DNA of 50,824 nucleotides. It comes from an uncultured Anaerolineae bacterium. Lineage in GTDB: Bacteria > Chloroflexota > Anaerolineae > JACIWP01. Every line of letters begins with the position of its first letter. Position 1 is the stretch's first letter. Location: contig CALIBQ010000017.1 of NCBI GenBank assembly GCA_938049385.1, positions 1 through 50,824 on the forward strand, written 5' to 3'. The position numbers and the translations under genes are program-made. This document shows, piece by piece, positions 15,886 to 24,769 of the stretch. The notes under the pieces are model-generated. The model made no database searches, was not told the origin of the DNA, and saw nothing but the letters and a program-made list of their open reading frames with translations.

Positions 15886-18800
15886 ATGAGACCCCGTAGA
15901 GCATATCGCTATCCGGAGCAGTATCATGCGCCGGCCGCAGAGCCTGTGCGGCGTGCCGGCGCATCGCCGTCGGAAGGATCGGGCTGTCTGCCGCGCCTGC
16001 TTCAGGGCTTTTTCACCGCCTTCTTGGTCACCTTCGCCCTAGGAGCGCTGGCGCTGGCCGTTGGCCTGTTCGGCTATGTGTACATCGCGCTGCAGCTTCC
16101 TCCCCCGGAGGAGCTGACCAGCAGGGCCGCCTCGTTCGTCAGCACCCGCATCTACGACCGCAACGGTGTCCTGCTGTACGAGATTGATGACCCGCGCGGC
16201 GGCCGACGCACCCTGGCCAAACTATCAGAAATCTCCCCCTATCTGATCCAGGCCACCATCGCCACGGAGGACGCCAACTTTTATCAGCATCCTGGTGTGG
16301 ACCCGGTGGGCTTGGCGCGCGCCGTGTACCGCGCCGTGCGGGATCGCGAAGCGACGGTCGGCGGCAGTACCATCCCCCAGCAGTTGGTGAAGCTAGTGTT
16401 CCTCAGTCCGGAGCGCACCATCCGCCGCAAGATCAAAGAGGCGGTGCTGGCGGCGGAGATTTCGCGCCGTTATTCCAAGGACCAGATACTGGAAATCTAT
16501 CTGAACGAGATTTATTACGGCAATCGGGCCTACGGCATCGAGGCCGCCGCGGAGGTGTATTTCGGCAAGCGGGCCGCCGATCTCACGCTGGCGGAAGCGG
16601 CTCTGCTCGCCGGCATCCCTCAGGCGCCGGCGGTGTACGATCCCTTTACCAACCCGGAAGCGACCCGCGAGCGCCGCTCCCAGGTCCTGCGCCTCATGGT
16701 GAAGAACGGCTATATCACCGAGGCGGAGGCGCGGGCCGCGGAAAACGAGCCGCTGCCCACAGCGCGCGTCCCATTGGACCTGAAGGCGCCCCATTTCGTC
16801 ATGTATGTGCGCCAGCAGTTGGAACAGCGCTACGGGCCGGAGGTGCTGTACAAGGCCGGCCTGCAGGTCACCACCACCCTGGACTACAACCTGCAGGTTA
16901 TTGCTGAGGAACAAGTGCGCCAGCACGTGCTGGCCCTGCAGGACCGCCATGTCACCAACGGCGCGCTGGTGGCCATCCAGCCGGCCACAGGTGAGATACT
17001 GGCCATGGTGGGGAGCCGCGGCTTCTTTGACCCGGACATTGACGGGCAGGTCAACGTGGCGGTGCGGCCGCGCCAGCCCGGCTCCGCCATCAAGCCGCTG
17101 ACCTATCTGGCGGCGTTCGAGAAGGGCTGGACGCCGGCCACCCTCATCTGGGATGTGGAGACCGAGTTCCCAGACGGCGCCAACCCGCCCTATAAGCCCA
17201 CCAATTACGACGGCAAGTTTCACGGCCCGGTGCTGGTGCGGCAGGCGCTGGGCAACTCGTACAACGTGCCGGCAGTGAAGGCCCTGCAGTTCGCCGGCAT
17301 CCCAGGTCTGCTGGACATGGCGCGCCGGCTGGGCATCACCACCCTGAACCGGCAGGACTACGGCCTCTCCTTGACCCTGGGCGGCGGGGAGGTCACCCTG
17401 CTGGAACTAACCTCGGCCTATGCGGTGCTGGCCAACGGCGGCGTGCGCGTGCCGCCGGCCGCCATCCTGCGCATCGAGGACGCCCACGGCCGCGTGCTGG
17501 AGTCCTATACGCCGGCGGGCCAGCAGGTCGTCTCTCCTCAGCACGCTTACCTCATCACCCATATCCTGGCCGACAACGATGCCCGTCAGCCAACCTTCGG
17601 GCCGAACAGCGTCCTGCGGCTGAGCCGGCCGGCGGCCGTCAAGACCGGCACCACCAACGACTTCCGCGACAACTGGACCGTCGGATACACACCCGACCTG
17701 GCGGTGGGGGTGTGGGTGGGCAACAACGATAATTCCCCGATGCAGAACGTCTCCGGCGTGGCCGGTGCCGGCCCCATCTGGCACGACTTCATGGAACGCG
17801 CTCTAGCGAACACGCCCCCGCGGGACTTCCAGCGGCCGGCCGGCATCGTAGAGATCGAAATTTGCGCCGATTCCGGCACCATCCCCAGCGAGGCCTGTCC
17901 CCAGCGGCGCATCGAGATCTTCGCCGAGGGCCAGGGGCCGCTCGGGCCGGAGCACGACATCCATCAGATGGTCGCCATTGATGTCAGCACTGGCCAGTTG
18001 GCGACGGAATTCTGTCCGCCCGAGCTGGTGGAGCGCCGGCCGATGGAGGTGTATCCACCGGAGGCACTGGAATGGGCACGCGCCAACAACCGGCCCATTG
18101 CGCCGACGGAACCCTGTTCCCTCCATACCACGCCGGCACACCTGGAGATTTTCGAGCCGAAGGACGGCCAGGTCGTGGCCGGCCAGGTCCCCATCTTTGG
18201 TGTGGTGCAGGTGCCCGGCCTGGCGGAATTCAGCGTAGAGTATGGGGAGGGGCCGGCGCCTATCGGGTGGGGGCACGTTGCCGGCCCCTTCTATCAGCCG
18301 GTGGACGGCGGCATGCTGGCGGTATGGGACACGACGGCGCTGAAGGATATGGATTATTCCCTACGGATCATCGCCCGCGACAGCGCCGGCCATGCCTATG
18401 AAGCGCGTGTCCACGTCTGGGTGCAGAACCAAGGTCAGGAGACGCCGACGCCTACGCCGGAACCGACGGAAGAGCCGTCGCTGGAGCCCAGCCCCACGCT
18501 CGAGCCTACCCCCTCGGCGGAACCGCTGACGGCAAAACTGCGCTGGCCGCAAGAGCGGTCAGTGGTAGGCGGACTGCTGTTGGTGCAGGGCAGCGCGGCC
18601 GGCGAGGGGTTCATGAGCTATCGGCTGGAATACGGCGCCGGCGAGGAGCCGGCCGAGTGGCTGATGCTGGTGGAGAGCGAGGTGCCGGTGTCAGCCGGCG
18701 CCCTGGCCCAATGGGATACCACGGCCGTCCCGGATGGGCTGTACACCCTCCGCCTACGAGTGATTGGACGCGACAGCATGAGCGCACAGGCCAGCGTGCT

Positions 18801-19089
18801 GTGCAGTGTGGACAACACGCCGCCGGCGGTGCGCATCCTCTCGCCGGCTCCAGACCAGCGCGTGCCGGCGGGTCAGCCGCTGACGGTGAAGCTGGAAGCC
18901 TCGGACAACCTGGGCATCGGCCGGGTGAAGATATTGCTGGATGGACAGCTCCTGGCGACCCTCACGGGCGCTCCCTTCGAATGGACATGGTCAGCGCCGA
19001 CGGCTGGGACACATCAGCTCCAGGCCGCGGCGTATGACCTGGCCGGCAATGTCTCGTACAGCGATGTCGTTACGCTGAGGGTGGAATAG
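15886..19089 (+). CDS. Class A penicillin-binding protein (PBP1A) with Ig-like C-terminus
   Basis: A 1067-residue bifunctional peptidoglycan synthase. Residues 38-70 contain the membrane anchor. The GT51 glycosyltransferase domain spans about 100-290, with E128 in ATEDANFYQHPG and GGSTIPQQLVK (159-169). The transpeptidase domain has S400-A-I-K403, S458-Y-N460 and K586-T-G588. After about residue 750 come three beta-sandwich Ig-like repeats, with a linker rich in TPTPEPTEEP between the first and second. Usual PBP1A proteins are 700-850 residues, so the extension is notable. It polymerises and cross-links peptidoglycan at the outer membrane face. ATG 15886 follows GGAGGAGAAGAGGAG. It shares a terminator with the convergent LysM peptidase. 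Confidence 0.95.
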   Translation: MRPRRAYRYPEQYHAPAAEPVRRAGASPSEGSGCLPRLLQGFFTAFLVTFALGALALAVGLFGYVYIALQLPPPEELTSRAASFVSTRIYDRNGVLLYEIDDPRGGRRTLAKLSEISPYLIQATIATEDANFYQHPGVDPVGLARAVYRAVRDREATVGGSTIPQQLVKLVFLSPERTIRRKIKEAVLAAEISRRYSKDQILEIYLNEIYYGNRAYGIEAAAEVYFGKRAADLTLAEAALLAGIPQAPAVYDPFTNPEATRERRSQVLRLMVKNGYITEAEARAAENEPLPTARVPLDLKAPHFVMYVRQQLEQRYGPEVLYKAGLQVTTTLDYNLQVIAEEQVRQHVLALQDRHVTNGALVAIQPATGEILAMVGSRGFFDPDIDGQVNVAVRPRQPGSAIKPLTYLAAFEKGWTPATLIWDVETEFPDGANPPYKPTNYDGKFHGPVLVRQALGNSYNVPAVKALQFAGIPGLLDMARRLGITTLNRQDYGLSLTLGGGEVTLLELTSAYAVLANGGVRVPPAAILRIEDAHGRVLESYTPAGQQVVSPQHAYLITHILADNDARQPTFGPNSVLRLSRPAAVKTGTTNDFRDNWTVGYTPDLAVGVWVGNNDNSPMQNVSGVAGAGPIWHDFMERALANTPPRDFQRPAGIVEIEICADSGTIPSEACPQRRIEIFAEGQGPLGPEHDIHQMVAIDVSTGQLATEFCPPELVERRPMEVYPPEALEWARANNRPIAPTEPCSLHTTPAHLEIFEPKDGQVVAGQVPIFGVVQVPGLAEFSVEYGEGPAPIGWGHVAGPFYQPVDGGMLAVWDTTALKDMDYSLRIIARDSAGHAYEARVHVWVQNQGQETPTPTPEPTEEPSLEPSPTLEPTPSAEPLTAKLRWPQERSVVGGLLLVQGSAAGEGFMSYRLEYGAGEEPAEWLMLVESEVPVSAGALAQWDTTAVPDGLYTLRLRVIGRDSMSAQASVLCSVDNTPPAVRILSPAPDQRVPAGQPLTVKLEASDNLGIGRVKILLDGQLLATLTGAPFEWTWSAPTAGTHQLQAAAYDLAGNVSYSDVVTLRVE

Positions 19090-19107
19090 GAAAAAAGGCC
19101 TCGATAG

Positions 19108-19140
19108 AAAAGGCCTGCCGAGGAAGCCGGCGGGCCTTTT
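19108..19140. terminator. Bidirectional-type terminator between PBP1A and LysM peptidase genes
   Basis: AAAAGGCCTGCCG (19108-19120) pairs with CGGCGGGCCTTTT (19128-19140) across a short loop. There are T runs on both strands, so it can end both convergent transcripts. Confidence 0.85.
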
Positions 19141-19144
19141 TGAT

Positions 19145-20185
19145 TTACGGGAGGAAACCGAGGGGATTGCGCTGGACATCGCGCTGCCATATCTCGAAGT
19201 GCAGATGACTACCCGTGGAGCGGCCGGTGGAACCCACCAGCCCGATTTTCGCCCCGCGCGCGATGGGGGTGCCGGCGGAGATCAGGATTTTGCTCAGGTG
19301 AGCATAATAGGTGACGAAACCGTTGCCGTGATTGATGATGATCAGGTTGCCGTAGCCGGTATCATCCCAGCCGGCAAAGACCACACAGCCCGAGTCGCTG
19401 GCATAGACCGGCGCGCCGGTACCGGCGCCGATGTCCACCGCCCGATGCAGGCTCCAGTATCCTTGGGTGATATGGCCCTGCGCCGGCCAGATGAAAGCGC
19501 CGCTCCCTTTCGGTGCATTGGCCGGCAGTGCCGCATCAAAGCGGTGAAGCCGGCGCGGCACATAAGGCTTCACGCCGTCGGGGATGATGAGCTTCTGGCC
19601 GACATTTAGCTCGCCGCCGGCGCCAAGCCGGTTCAAGGGGTAATTCCGGATAGCCTCCGGCGTGACCTGATATTTCTCCGCCAGCCTTTCCAGCGTGTCG
19701 CCGGCTTTGACCTCGTGATACACCCCTGACACAGGCAAGATGATCAGCTCCTGACCAATACGCAGGTCGTCGGGATGGTACTCCAGGTCGCCGTTGGCCC
19801 ACAGGATGGTCTCTGGTGAGATGCCGAAGCGTTCTGCCAGCCCAAAGACCGTGTCGCCGGCCTGCACGGTGTAGGTGATGATTTCCAGCCGAGGCCGCTC
19901 GGGGATAATGGTGTGAGGGACCGCGGCGCGAATGAGCACGGCCGTGTAAGGTGGGAGGTCTGCCGACCGCGCCGGTGTCGCGCTTGGCCTCGGGGCCGGC
20001 GCTGTCATTTCAGCAGGGGTCGCGGCGGCGCGCACCGAACGGCTGACCGGCCAGTGCGGCAGTCTCTCCCGCGCCGCAAAGAGGCCGGCCAGCACAATCG
20101 CTACCAGCAGGATATGCGTGCTGAAACGTTGCCAGAACGGCGTCGGCGGTTCGTCATTCGGGCCGCGAAATCGGGGAGGGGACAC
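19145..20185 (-). CDS. LysM-domain M23 peptidoglycan hydrolase
   Basis: A 346-residue envelope protein. One membrane segment (about 23-38) is followed by a Pro/Ala-rich linker. Two LysM peptidoglycan-binding repeats follow (about 104-150, starting TYTVQAGDTVFGLAERFGIS, and about 156-202). The M23/LytM domain spans 225-340, with zinc ligands H247-x3-D251 and H327-x-H329 (SHLHFE) and H296 in TYYAHLS. All catalytic ligands are present, so it is likely an active endopeptidase on peptide cross-bridges or an amidase activator. The GTG at 20185 is preceded by AAAAGGTGG. It lies 40 bp after rho and is probably co-transcribed with it. Confidence 0.93.
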   Translation of the reverse strand: MSPPRFRGPNDEPPTPFWQRFSTHILLVAIVLAGLFAARERLPHWPVSRSVRAAATPAEMTAPAPRPSATPARSADLPPYTAVLIRAAVPHTIIPERPRLEIITYTVQAGDTVFGLAERFGISPETILWANGDLEYHPDDLRIGQELIILPVSGVYHEVKAGDTLERLAEKYQVTPEAIRNYPLNRLGAGGELNVGQKLIIPDGVKPYVPRRLHRFDAALPANAPKGSGAFIWPAQGHITQGYWSLHRAVDIGAGTGAPVYASDSGCVVFAGWDDTGYGNLIIINHGNGFVTYYAHLSKILISAGTPIARGAKIGLVGSTGRSTGSHLHFEIWQRDVQRNPLGFLP

Positions 20186-20225
20186 GCATGTCCACCTTTT
20201 GCCGTGAGCCTCGGGAAAGCGCCGG

Positions 20226-21725
20226 CTATACCACGTCTTTGTTCAACGTGGCCAGGAATTCCCGGTTGCTTCGCGTGCGGCGCAGGCGCTCCAGGAGCGG
20301 TTCCAGCGCCTCCGTGCCGCCGATAGCCGACAGCATGCGGCGCATGGTCCAGACCTTGGCCAGGGTATCCGGTTCGAGCAACAGCTCCTCCCGCCGGGTG
20401 CCGGAGCGCTCGATATCGAAGGCGGGGAACACACGGCGCTCCGCCAGCTTGCGGTTGAGGTGCAGTTCCATGTTGCCGGTGCCCTTGAACTCCTCGTAAA
20501 TCATGTCATCCATGCGCGAGCCGGTGTCCACCAGACAGGTGGCGATGATGGTCAGGCTTCCGCCTTCTTCCAGGTTGCGGGCGGCGCCGAAGAAGTGCTT
20601 GGGCGGGTAAAGGGCGGCGGGATCCAGGCCGCCGGACAGGGTGCGCCCGCTGGGCGGGACGGTCAGGTTGTAGGCGCGCGCCAGACGCGTGATGGAATCA
20701 AGCAGGATGACGACATCCTTCTTGCACTCCACCAGGCGTTTCGCTCGATGAAGCGCCATCTCGGCCACCTTGACGTGCTGTTCGACCGGGTCGTCAAAGG
20801 TGGAGGAATACACCTCCGCCTCGACGGAGCGGTCCATATCGGTGACTTCCTCCGGGCGCTCGCCGATGAGCACGACCATCAGGTGGACATCGTCGTAGTT
20901 CGCGGAGATGCCGTTGGCGATTTGCTTCAGGATGGTGGTTTTGCCGGCCTTGGGCGGGGAGACGATGAGGCCGCGCTGGCCGCGCCCGATGGGAGCCACC
21001 AGGTCAATCAGGCGGGTGGCCAGCACATCGGGGGTGGTCTCCAACCTAAACTGGCGGTTGGGAAAAATGGGCGTGAGCGATTCGAAATGGGGCCGGCGTT
21101 TGGCCACCTCCGGGTCCAACCCGTTGACCGCCTCCACGCGCAAAAGCCCGTAGTATTTCTCCGATTCTTTCGGCGCACGCACCTGCCCCACCACCAGGTC
21201 GCCGGTGCGCAGGCCGAAGCGGCGGATCTGCGATTGGGAGACGTAAATGTCGTTCGGACCGGGAAGCAGGCCGTCAGCGCGCAGGAAGCCAATGCCCTCC
21301 GGTGTGATCTCCAGCACACCGCCGCGGAAAACATAGCCGCGCTGTTCGGCCTGCGCTTCCAAGATGCGCATGATGAGATCGTTCTTTTTCAGGCGCGTGT
21401 AGCCGGTGATGCCCATCTCGCGCGCTAGAGAGCGCAGTTCGTCGAGGGTCTTGCGCTCCAGCTCAGCGATGGTGAGCCGCACCTCTTCCACTTCCACGAC
21501 GGGCGACGGTTCCGGTATGGGAGCCGGCTCCACAGTTTCGACAGGCTCGACCTCTTCGATGACCGGAAGCTCTTCCGGTGCCGGCCCCGCCGGCGCAGTG
21601 ACGGACACGGCGCTCTCCTGCTCGTACCCGAAGCTTGCGTCCGTGTCCGGCATGTCATTCAGCTCAGTGTCCACCATATTCTCCTCATCCTGATAATTCA
21701 CATACATCTCATCCTGCATGTCCAT
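20226..21725 (-). CDS. rho: Transcription termination factor Rho
   Basis: A 499-residue Rho. Residues 1-80 are an acidic, Pro/Glu-rich extension absent from E. coli Rho (419 residues). Rho_N follows at about 84-126, the RNA-binding cold-shock-like fold at 130-200, and the RecA-like ATPase with Walker [10 protein letters not shown] (256-264), then [11 protein letters not shown] and the RNA-binding loop [20 protein letters not shown]. The hexameric helicase ends Rho-dependent transcripts. ATG at 21725 follows AAAGGA. A TTGACT-16-TATAAA promoter lies 184 bp upstream, leaving a leader of about 175 bases that could allow autoregulation, as known for E. coli rho. Confidence 0.97.
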   Translation of the reverse strand: MDMQDEMYVNYQDEENMVDTELNDMPDTDASFGYEQESAVSVTAPAGPAPEELPVIEEVEPVETVEPAPIPEPSPVVEVEEVRLTIAELERKTLDELRSLAREMGITGYTRLKKNDLIMRILEAQAEQRGYVFRGGVLEITPEGIGFLRADGLLPGPNDIYVSQSQIRRFGLRTGDLVVGQVRAPKESEKYYGLLRVEAVNGLDPEVAKRRPHFESLTPIFPNRQFRLETTPDVLATRLIDLVAPIGRGQRGLIVSPPKAGKTTILKQIANGISANYDDVHLMVVLIGERPEEVTDMDRSVEAEVYSSTFDDPVEQHVKVAEMALHRAKRLVECKKDVVILLDSITRLARAYNLTVPPSGRTLSGGLDPAALYPPKHFFGAARNLEEGGSLTIIATCLVDTGSRMDDMIYEEFKGTGNMELHLNRKLAERRVFPAFDIERSGTRREELLLEPDTLAKVWTMRRMLSAIGGTEALEPLLERLRRTRSNREFLATLNKDVV

Positions 21726-21908
21726 AGGTGATTTCCTTTGGTCAGTGAAATGGTGGTGTGCTCACAGGGTAAGGGGCTGTCTGCCAGATGGGAGATATTG
21801 GTGGGAACGCCGGCGGTTTGGGAAAGGGGGATCAAGGTGATCAGACATTCCGGCCATTGGCCTGCGACACCAACGGGACATATCCCATCATTACCGCGGG
21901 CGGCTCCG

Positions 21909-21936
21909 TTTATACAACATCCATCATGGCAGTCAA
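21909..21936 (-). promoter_or_regulatory. rho promoter
   Basis: On the minus strand TTGACT (21931-21936), 16 bp and TATAAA (21909-21914). The 21737-21908 leader contains no gene that I can support; two overlapping small rightward frames there lack ribosome-binding sites. Confidence 0.6.
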
Positions 21937-22159
21937 AACAGTCCCAATTTCTGCACGCTGCGTTGCTGATTCCGACTCACTTGAGAGGTCAGGCTGGCTG
22001 AGAAACCTATGCATTCAGAAGCTCTGAACAAATACGCCTTGTGACGTGCAATGGATAGGGGAGCACACCTTCTCGTCGAATGCTCAATATAATTATATCA
22101 TTTTTTCGCGCCGGCGTCAAATATTGCAAGTACTGCCTTGGCATTCCACTGCCGAATTA

Positions 22160-22188
22160 TTGCCACAGCTCACCCTTTCCGGTATACT
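22160..22188 (+). promoter_or_regulatory. mtaD promoter
   Basis: TTGCCA (22160-22165), a 17-bp spacer and TATACT (22183-22188). It sets the start of the next gene at 22238 and rules out the longer reading frame that begins at 22046. Confidence 0.7.
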
Positions 22189-22237
22189 CCCGCATCGATA
22201 CAAGAGGATATATCATCTTCTTCAAGGAGTCCCGCAT

Positions 22238-23596
22238 ATGCACGAGCAGGCCGACATGCTGATCCTTGGCGGCACCATCCTGACCATGGATGACCAGGGC
22301 ACCATCATTCATAACGGCGGCATCGCCATCCGCCATGGGGCGCTCCTGTACGTCGGTACAGAGGAGGAAGCTCGCCGGCGCTTTCAGGTCCCGGAAACCC
22401 TGCGCGCCGATAGCTGTCTGCTCATCCCAGGCCTCATCAACGCCCATACCCACGCGCCCATGACGGTCTACCGCGGGCTGGCGGACGATCTGCCGCTGGA
22501 CGTCTGGTTGAAGGAATACATCTGGCCGGCCGAGGGCCGCACCGTGAACCCCCACATGGTCTACTGGGGCACCCTGTTGGCCGCCGACGAGATGATTCGC
22601 GCCGGCACCACCTTGTTCGTGGACATGTACTTCTTCGAGGACGATATCGGCCGCGCCGCCAGCGACGCCGGCATGCGCGCCCTGCTGGGCGAGGCGCTGG
22701 TGGAATTCCCCTCGCCCAACACCAAGACGCCGGCCGAAGGCCTGGCCTACGTGCGCGCCTCCCTGGAGCGCTGGGCCGGCCATCCCCTGGTGCGCCCCAT
22801 CCTCCAGCCCCATTCGACCTATGCCTGTTCCCCCGACCTGCTGGTGAAGAGCAAGGCATTGGCCGATGAGTTCGGCGTGCCCTGGCTGATTCACTGCTGT
22901 GAGACACAGCAGGAGGTGGAAGATGTGCGCCGGCAGACCGGCAAACCGCCGGTGGCCCTGCTGGAGTCCCTGGGCATCCTCGATTCCCGCGTGGTTTTCG
23001 CCCACGGCGTGCACCTGACGGAGGAAGAAATCGCGCTTTTGGCGGAGCGCGGCGTCAGCATCGTGCACTGTCCGGAAAGCAACATGAAGCTTGCGTCGGG
23101 CGTGGCGCCTGTGCCCCAGCTTCTGCGCGCCGGCGTGAACGTGGCCTTCGGCACCGACGGCGCGGCCAGCAACAACGACCTCAGCTTGTGGGGTGACATG
23201 CAGACGGCGGCCATGCTGCATAAAGTGGCGAGCGGCGACCCGACGGTACTGCCGGCGCGTCAGGTGTTTTGGATGGCGACGCGCGGCGCGGCAAGGGCGT
23301 TCGGGCTGGATGATCGGTTGGGGTCGCTGGAGGCCGGCAAGCGCGCCGACGTGGTCATGGTTGACCTGTGCCGGCCGAACCTCATCCCCATGTACGAGCC
23401 CTATTCCCACCTGGTGTATGCCCTGCACCCCTCCGATGTGCGCACGGTCATCATTGAGGGGCGTCTGGTGATGCGGGATTGGGAGATCCTGACCTTTGAT
23501 GAGGAAGAGGTATTCTGCAAAATTAGCGAGATGGCGCAGGAACTGGGCCGGCAGTGGGGACGCGACACCAACTGGCGGAAGACCATAGGGCAATAG
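22238..23596 (+). CDS. mtaD: MTA/SAH deaminase-type amidohydrolase
   Basis: A 452-residue amidohydrolase of the 5-methylthioadenosine / S-adenosylhomocysteine deaminase branch (Atz/Trz superfamily). The HxH metal motif is H70-T-H72 in LINAHTHAPMT. The later ligands are in LIHCCETQQE and FAHGVHL, and the Asp in FGTDGAASNNDLSLW is followed by the family's typical SNNDL. The enzyme deaminates MTA or SAH to the inosine analogue in nucleoside salvage. Start at 22238 is set by the promoter just upstream and by AAGGAG nine bases before the ATG. Related enzymes deaminate guanine, cytosine or triazines, so the exact substrate is likely but not proven. Confidence 0.88.
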   Translation: MHEQADMLILGGTILTMDDQGTIIHNGGIAIRHGALLYVGTEEEARRRFQVPETLRADSCLLIPGLINAHTHAPMTVYRGLADDLPLDVWLKEYIWPAEGRTVNPHMVYWGTLLAADEMIRAGTTLFVDMYFFEDDIGRAASDAGMRALLGEALVEFPSPNTKTPAEGLAYVRASLERWAGHPLVRPILQPHSTYACSPDLLVKSKALADEFGVPWLIHCCETQQEVEDVRRQTGKPPVALLESLGILDSRVVFAHGVHLTEEEIALLAERGVSIVHCPESNMKLASGVAPVPQLLRAGVNVAFGTDGAASNNDLSLWGDMQTAAMLHKVASGDPTVLPARQVFWMATRGAARAFGLDDRLGSLEAGKRADVVMVDLCRPNLIPMYEPYSHLVYALHPSDVRTVIIEGRLVMRDWEILTFDEEEVFCKISEMAQELGRQWGRDTNWRKTIGQ

Positions 23597-23613
23597 CGGC
23601 CATCAGTAATCAA

Positions 23614-23648
23614 GCCTCCGCAGGTCTGTAAACCTGCGGAGGCCTTTT
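23614..23648 (+). terminator. Rho-independent terminator of mtaD
   Basis: A perfect 12-bp stem GCCTCCGCAGGT (23614-23625) and ACCTGCGGAGGC (23632-23643), loop of 6, followed by CTTTTC. The convergent permease gene ends at 23648. Confidence 0.93.
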
Positions 23649-24424
23649 CATTTCCACCCCGGGATATGCACCACCCCGGAAAGCTGAAGCGCCATAATCA
23701 GCACCGCCACGACCAGCATGATGCGCACCACCCTCTCGCCCTTCTCCACCTGGAAGCGGCTCCCGAACCACCCCCCTAGCGCGTTCCCGACCCCCAGCGC
23801 GATGCCCAGCGGCCAATCCACCTTGCCTTCGATGGCGAACATGATGAGGGCCACGAGGGTCAGCAAGCCAATGATGAAGACCTTGAGGGCATTGGTGCGC
23901 ACCAGGTCCAGGCCGGTCAGGAAGACGATGAAGGCGATGATCAGGAAGCCCACGCCGGCCTGCAGGAATCCTCCATACGCTCCGATCAGGAAAAATCCCA
24001 CCACAGCGATAACCGCCCGCAGAGGAGTCAGTTCCCGGTTCACCTTTCTCATGCGTCTGGCAGGGTTCCACAATACGATGACCAGCACGACCACCATGAC
24101 GATGGCCAGCACGCGCCGGAACAAGGCATCGGGCAGGTCTATGGCAATGCGGGCGCCGACGATAGAGCCGATAATGGCCGGCACGGAAAAGAGCAGGCTC
24201 AGCCGCAGGTCCGATACCCCTTTACTACGAAAGCCCATCACAGCGAAGATGTTCTGCGCGGTGACCGCAACGCGGTTCGTGCCATTGGCGACGGCGGACG
24301 GCAGTCCCAGGAAGATAAGCAGGGGCAGGGTCAGCAGTGAGCCGCCGCCGGCGAAGACGTTGATCCAGCCGGCGACCGCCCCAATCACCAGTACCAGCAC
24401 CCCTTTCAACGCAAGGTCGGTCAT
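23648..24424 (-). CDS. TauE/SafE-family anion permease
   Basis: A 258-residue membrane protein with about eight helices and the TauE/SafE signature. Each half carries a glycine-rich loop: AGWINVFAGGGSLLTLPLL and GFLQAGVGFLIIAF. The family exports sulfite, sulfoacetate and related anions. The open frame starts 83 codons earlier, but that region has no membrane segment and overlaps a promoter and leader hairpin. ATG at 24424, after CAGGGGATAC, begins the conserved first helix. It is monocistronic and convergent with mtaD. The substrate is unknown. Confidence 0.88.
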   Translation of the reverse strand: MTDLALKGVLVLVIGAVAGWINVFAGGGSLLTLPLLIFLGLPSAVANGTNRVAVTAQNIFAVMGFRSKGVSDLRLSLLFSVPAIIGSIVGARIAIDLPDALFRRVLAIVMVVVLVIVLWNPARRMRKVNRELTPLRAVIAVVGFFLIGAYGGFLQAGVGFLIIAFIVFLTGLDLVRTNALKVFIIGLLTLVALIMFAIEGKVDWPLGIALGVGNALGGWFGSRFQVEKGERVVRIMLVVAVLIMALQLSGVVHIPGWK

Positions 24425-24463
24425 GGATGTATCCCCTGAACGATGAAATCGAAAACACACAAA

Positions 24464-24497
24464 GACGGAGGATATGCTGGATACATTATCCTCCGTC
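24464..24497 (-). promoter_or_regulatory. Leader stem-loop of the TauE/SafE gene
   Basis: A perfect 11-bp inverted repeat, GACGGAGGATA (24464-24474) and TATCCTCCGTC (24487-24497), with a 12-base loop, lies between the promoter and the ribosome-binding site. On the minus strand it is followed by the T-rich TTTGTGTGTTTTC, so it may act as a leader attenuator. Confidence 0.55.
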
Positions 24498-24510
24498 GGA
24501 TGGCGCCCGC

Positions 24511-24546
24511 AGTATAGCACAAGAGAACAATAGCCGCAAATTGCGG
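24511..24546 (-). promoter_or_regulatory. TauE/SafE gene promoter with palindromic operator
   Basis: On the minus strand TTGCGG (24534-24539), 17 bp and TATACT (24511-24516). The perfect palindrome CCGCAA-A-TTGCGG (24534-24546) overlaps the -35, the expected place for a repressor site. Confidence 0.6.
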
Positions 24547-24582
24547 CGGCTGAACAAAGTTCACCAACACCTGAGCAGAGAG

Positions 24583-24650
24583 ACTGCCTGGCGGCTGAAG
24601 TCGCGGCAGCATCTGTGAGGCCTGCCTCCGCAGGCTGTTTAAAGTTGGCG
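24583..24650 (+). repeat. Fragment related to the MITE-like family, copy E
   Basis: The segment with CTGGCGGCTGAAGTCGCGG and GCCTGCCTCCGCAGGC aligns with the left half of the 2005-2188 element (CTGGCGGCTGAAGCCACGG, GCCTGCCGGCGCAGGC). Terminal repeats are lost. It lies between the divergent TauE/SafE and S1 promoters. Confidence 0.5.
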
Positions 24651-24666
24651 CAAGTACTCATATCGG

Positions 24667-24696
24667 TTGACAATTCTGATACTCATGGTGTATAAT
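24667..24696 (+). promoter_or_regulatory. Promoter of the S1-domain gene
   Basis: TTGACA (24667-24672), an 18-bp spacer and TATAAT (24691-24696). Transcription should begin near 24703, which excludes the ATG at 24695 and supports the start at 24770. Confidence 0.85.
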
Positions 24697-24769
24697 GGCG
24701 TTGCCCCTGTACGGGTATGTTACCCTGTACATGATGCAGCGACGCGATTTTGTTTTTACGGAGGTTGGC

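Noticed and set aside
21738-22027. Two overlapping small rightward frames (87 and 79 codons)
   Set aside because: No ribosome-binding site or recognisable domain; they lie in the rho leader and the mtaD upstream region.
22157-23593. A 478-codon leftward open frame opposite mtaD
   Set aside because: Low-complexity composition, no ribosome-binding site and full overlap with a well-supported enzyme gene.
23646-24673. Longer TauE/SafE product starting at 24673
   Set aside because: The extra 83 codons cross the gene's own promoter, operator palindrome and leader hairpin.
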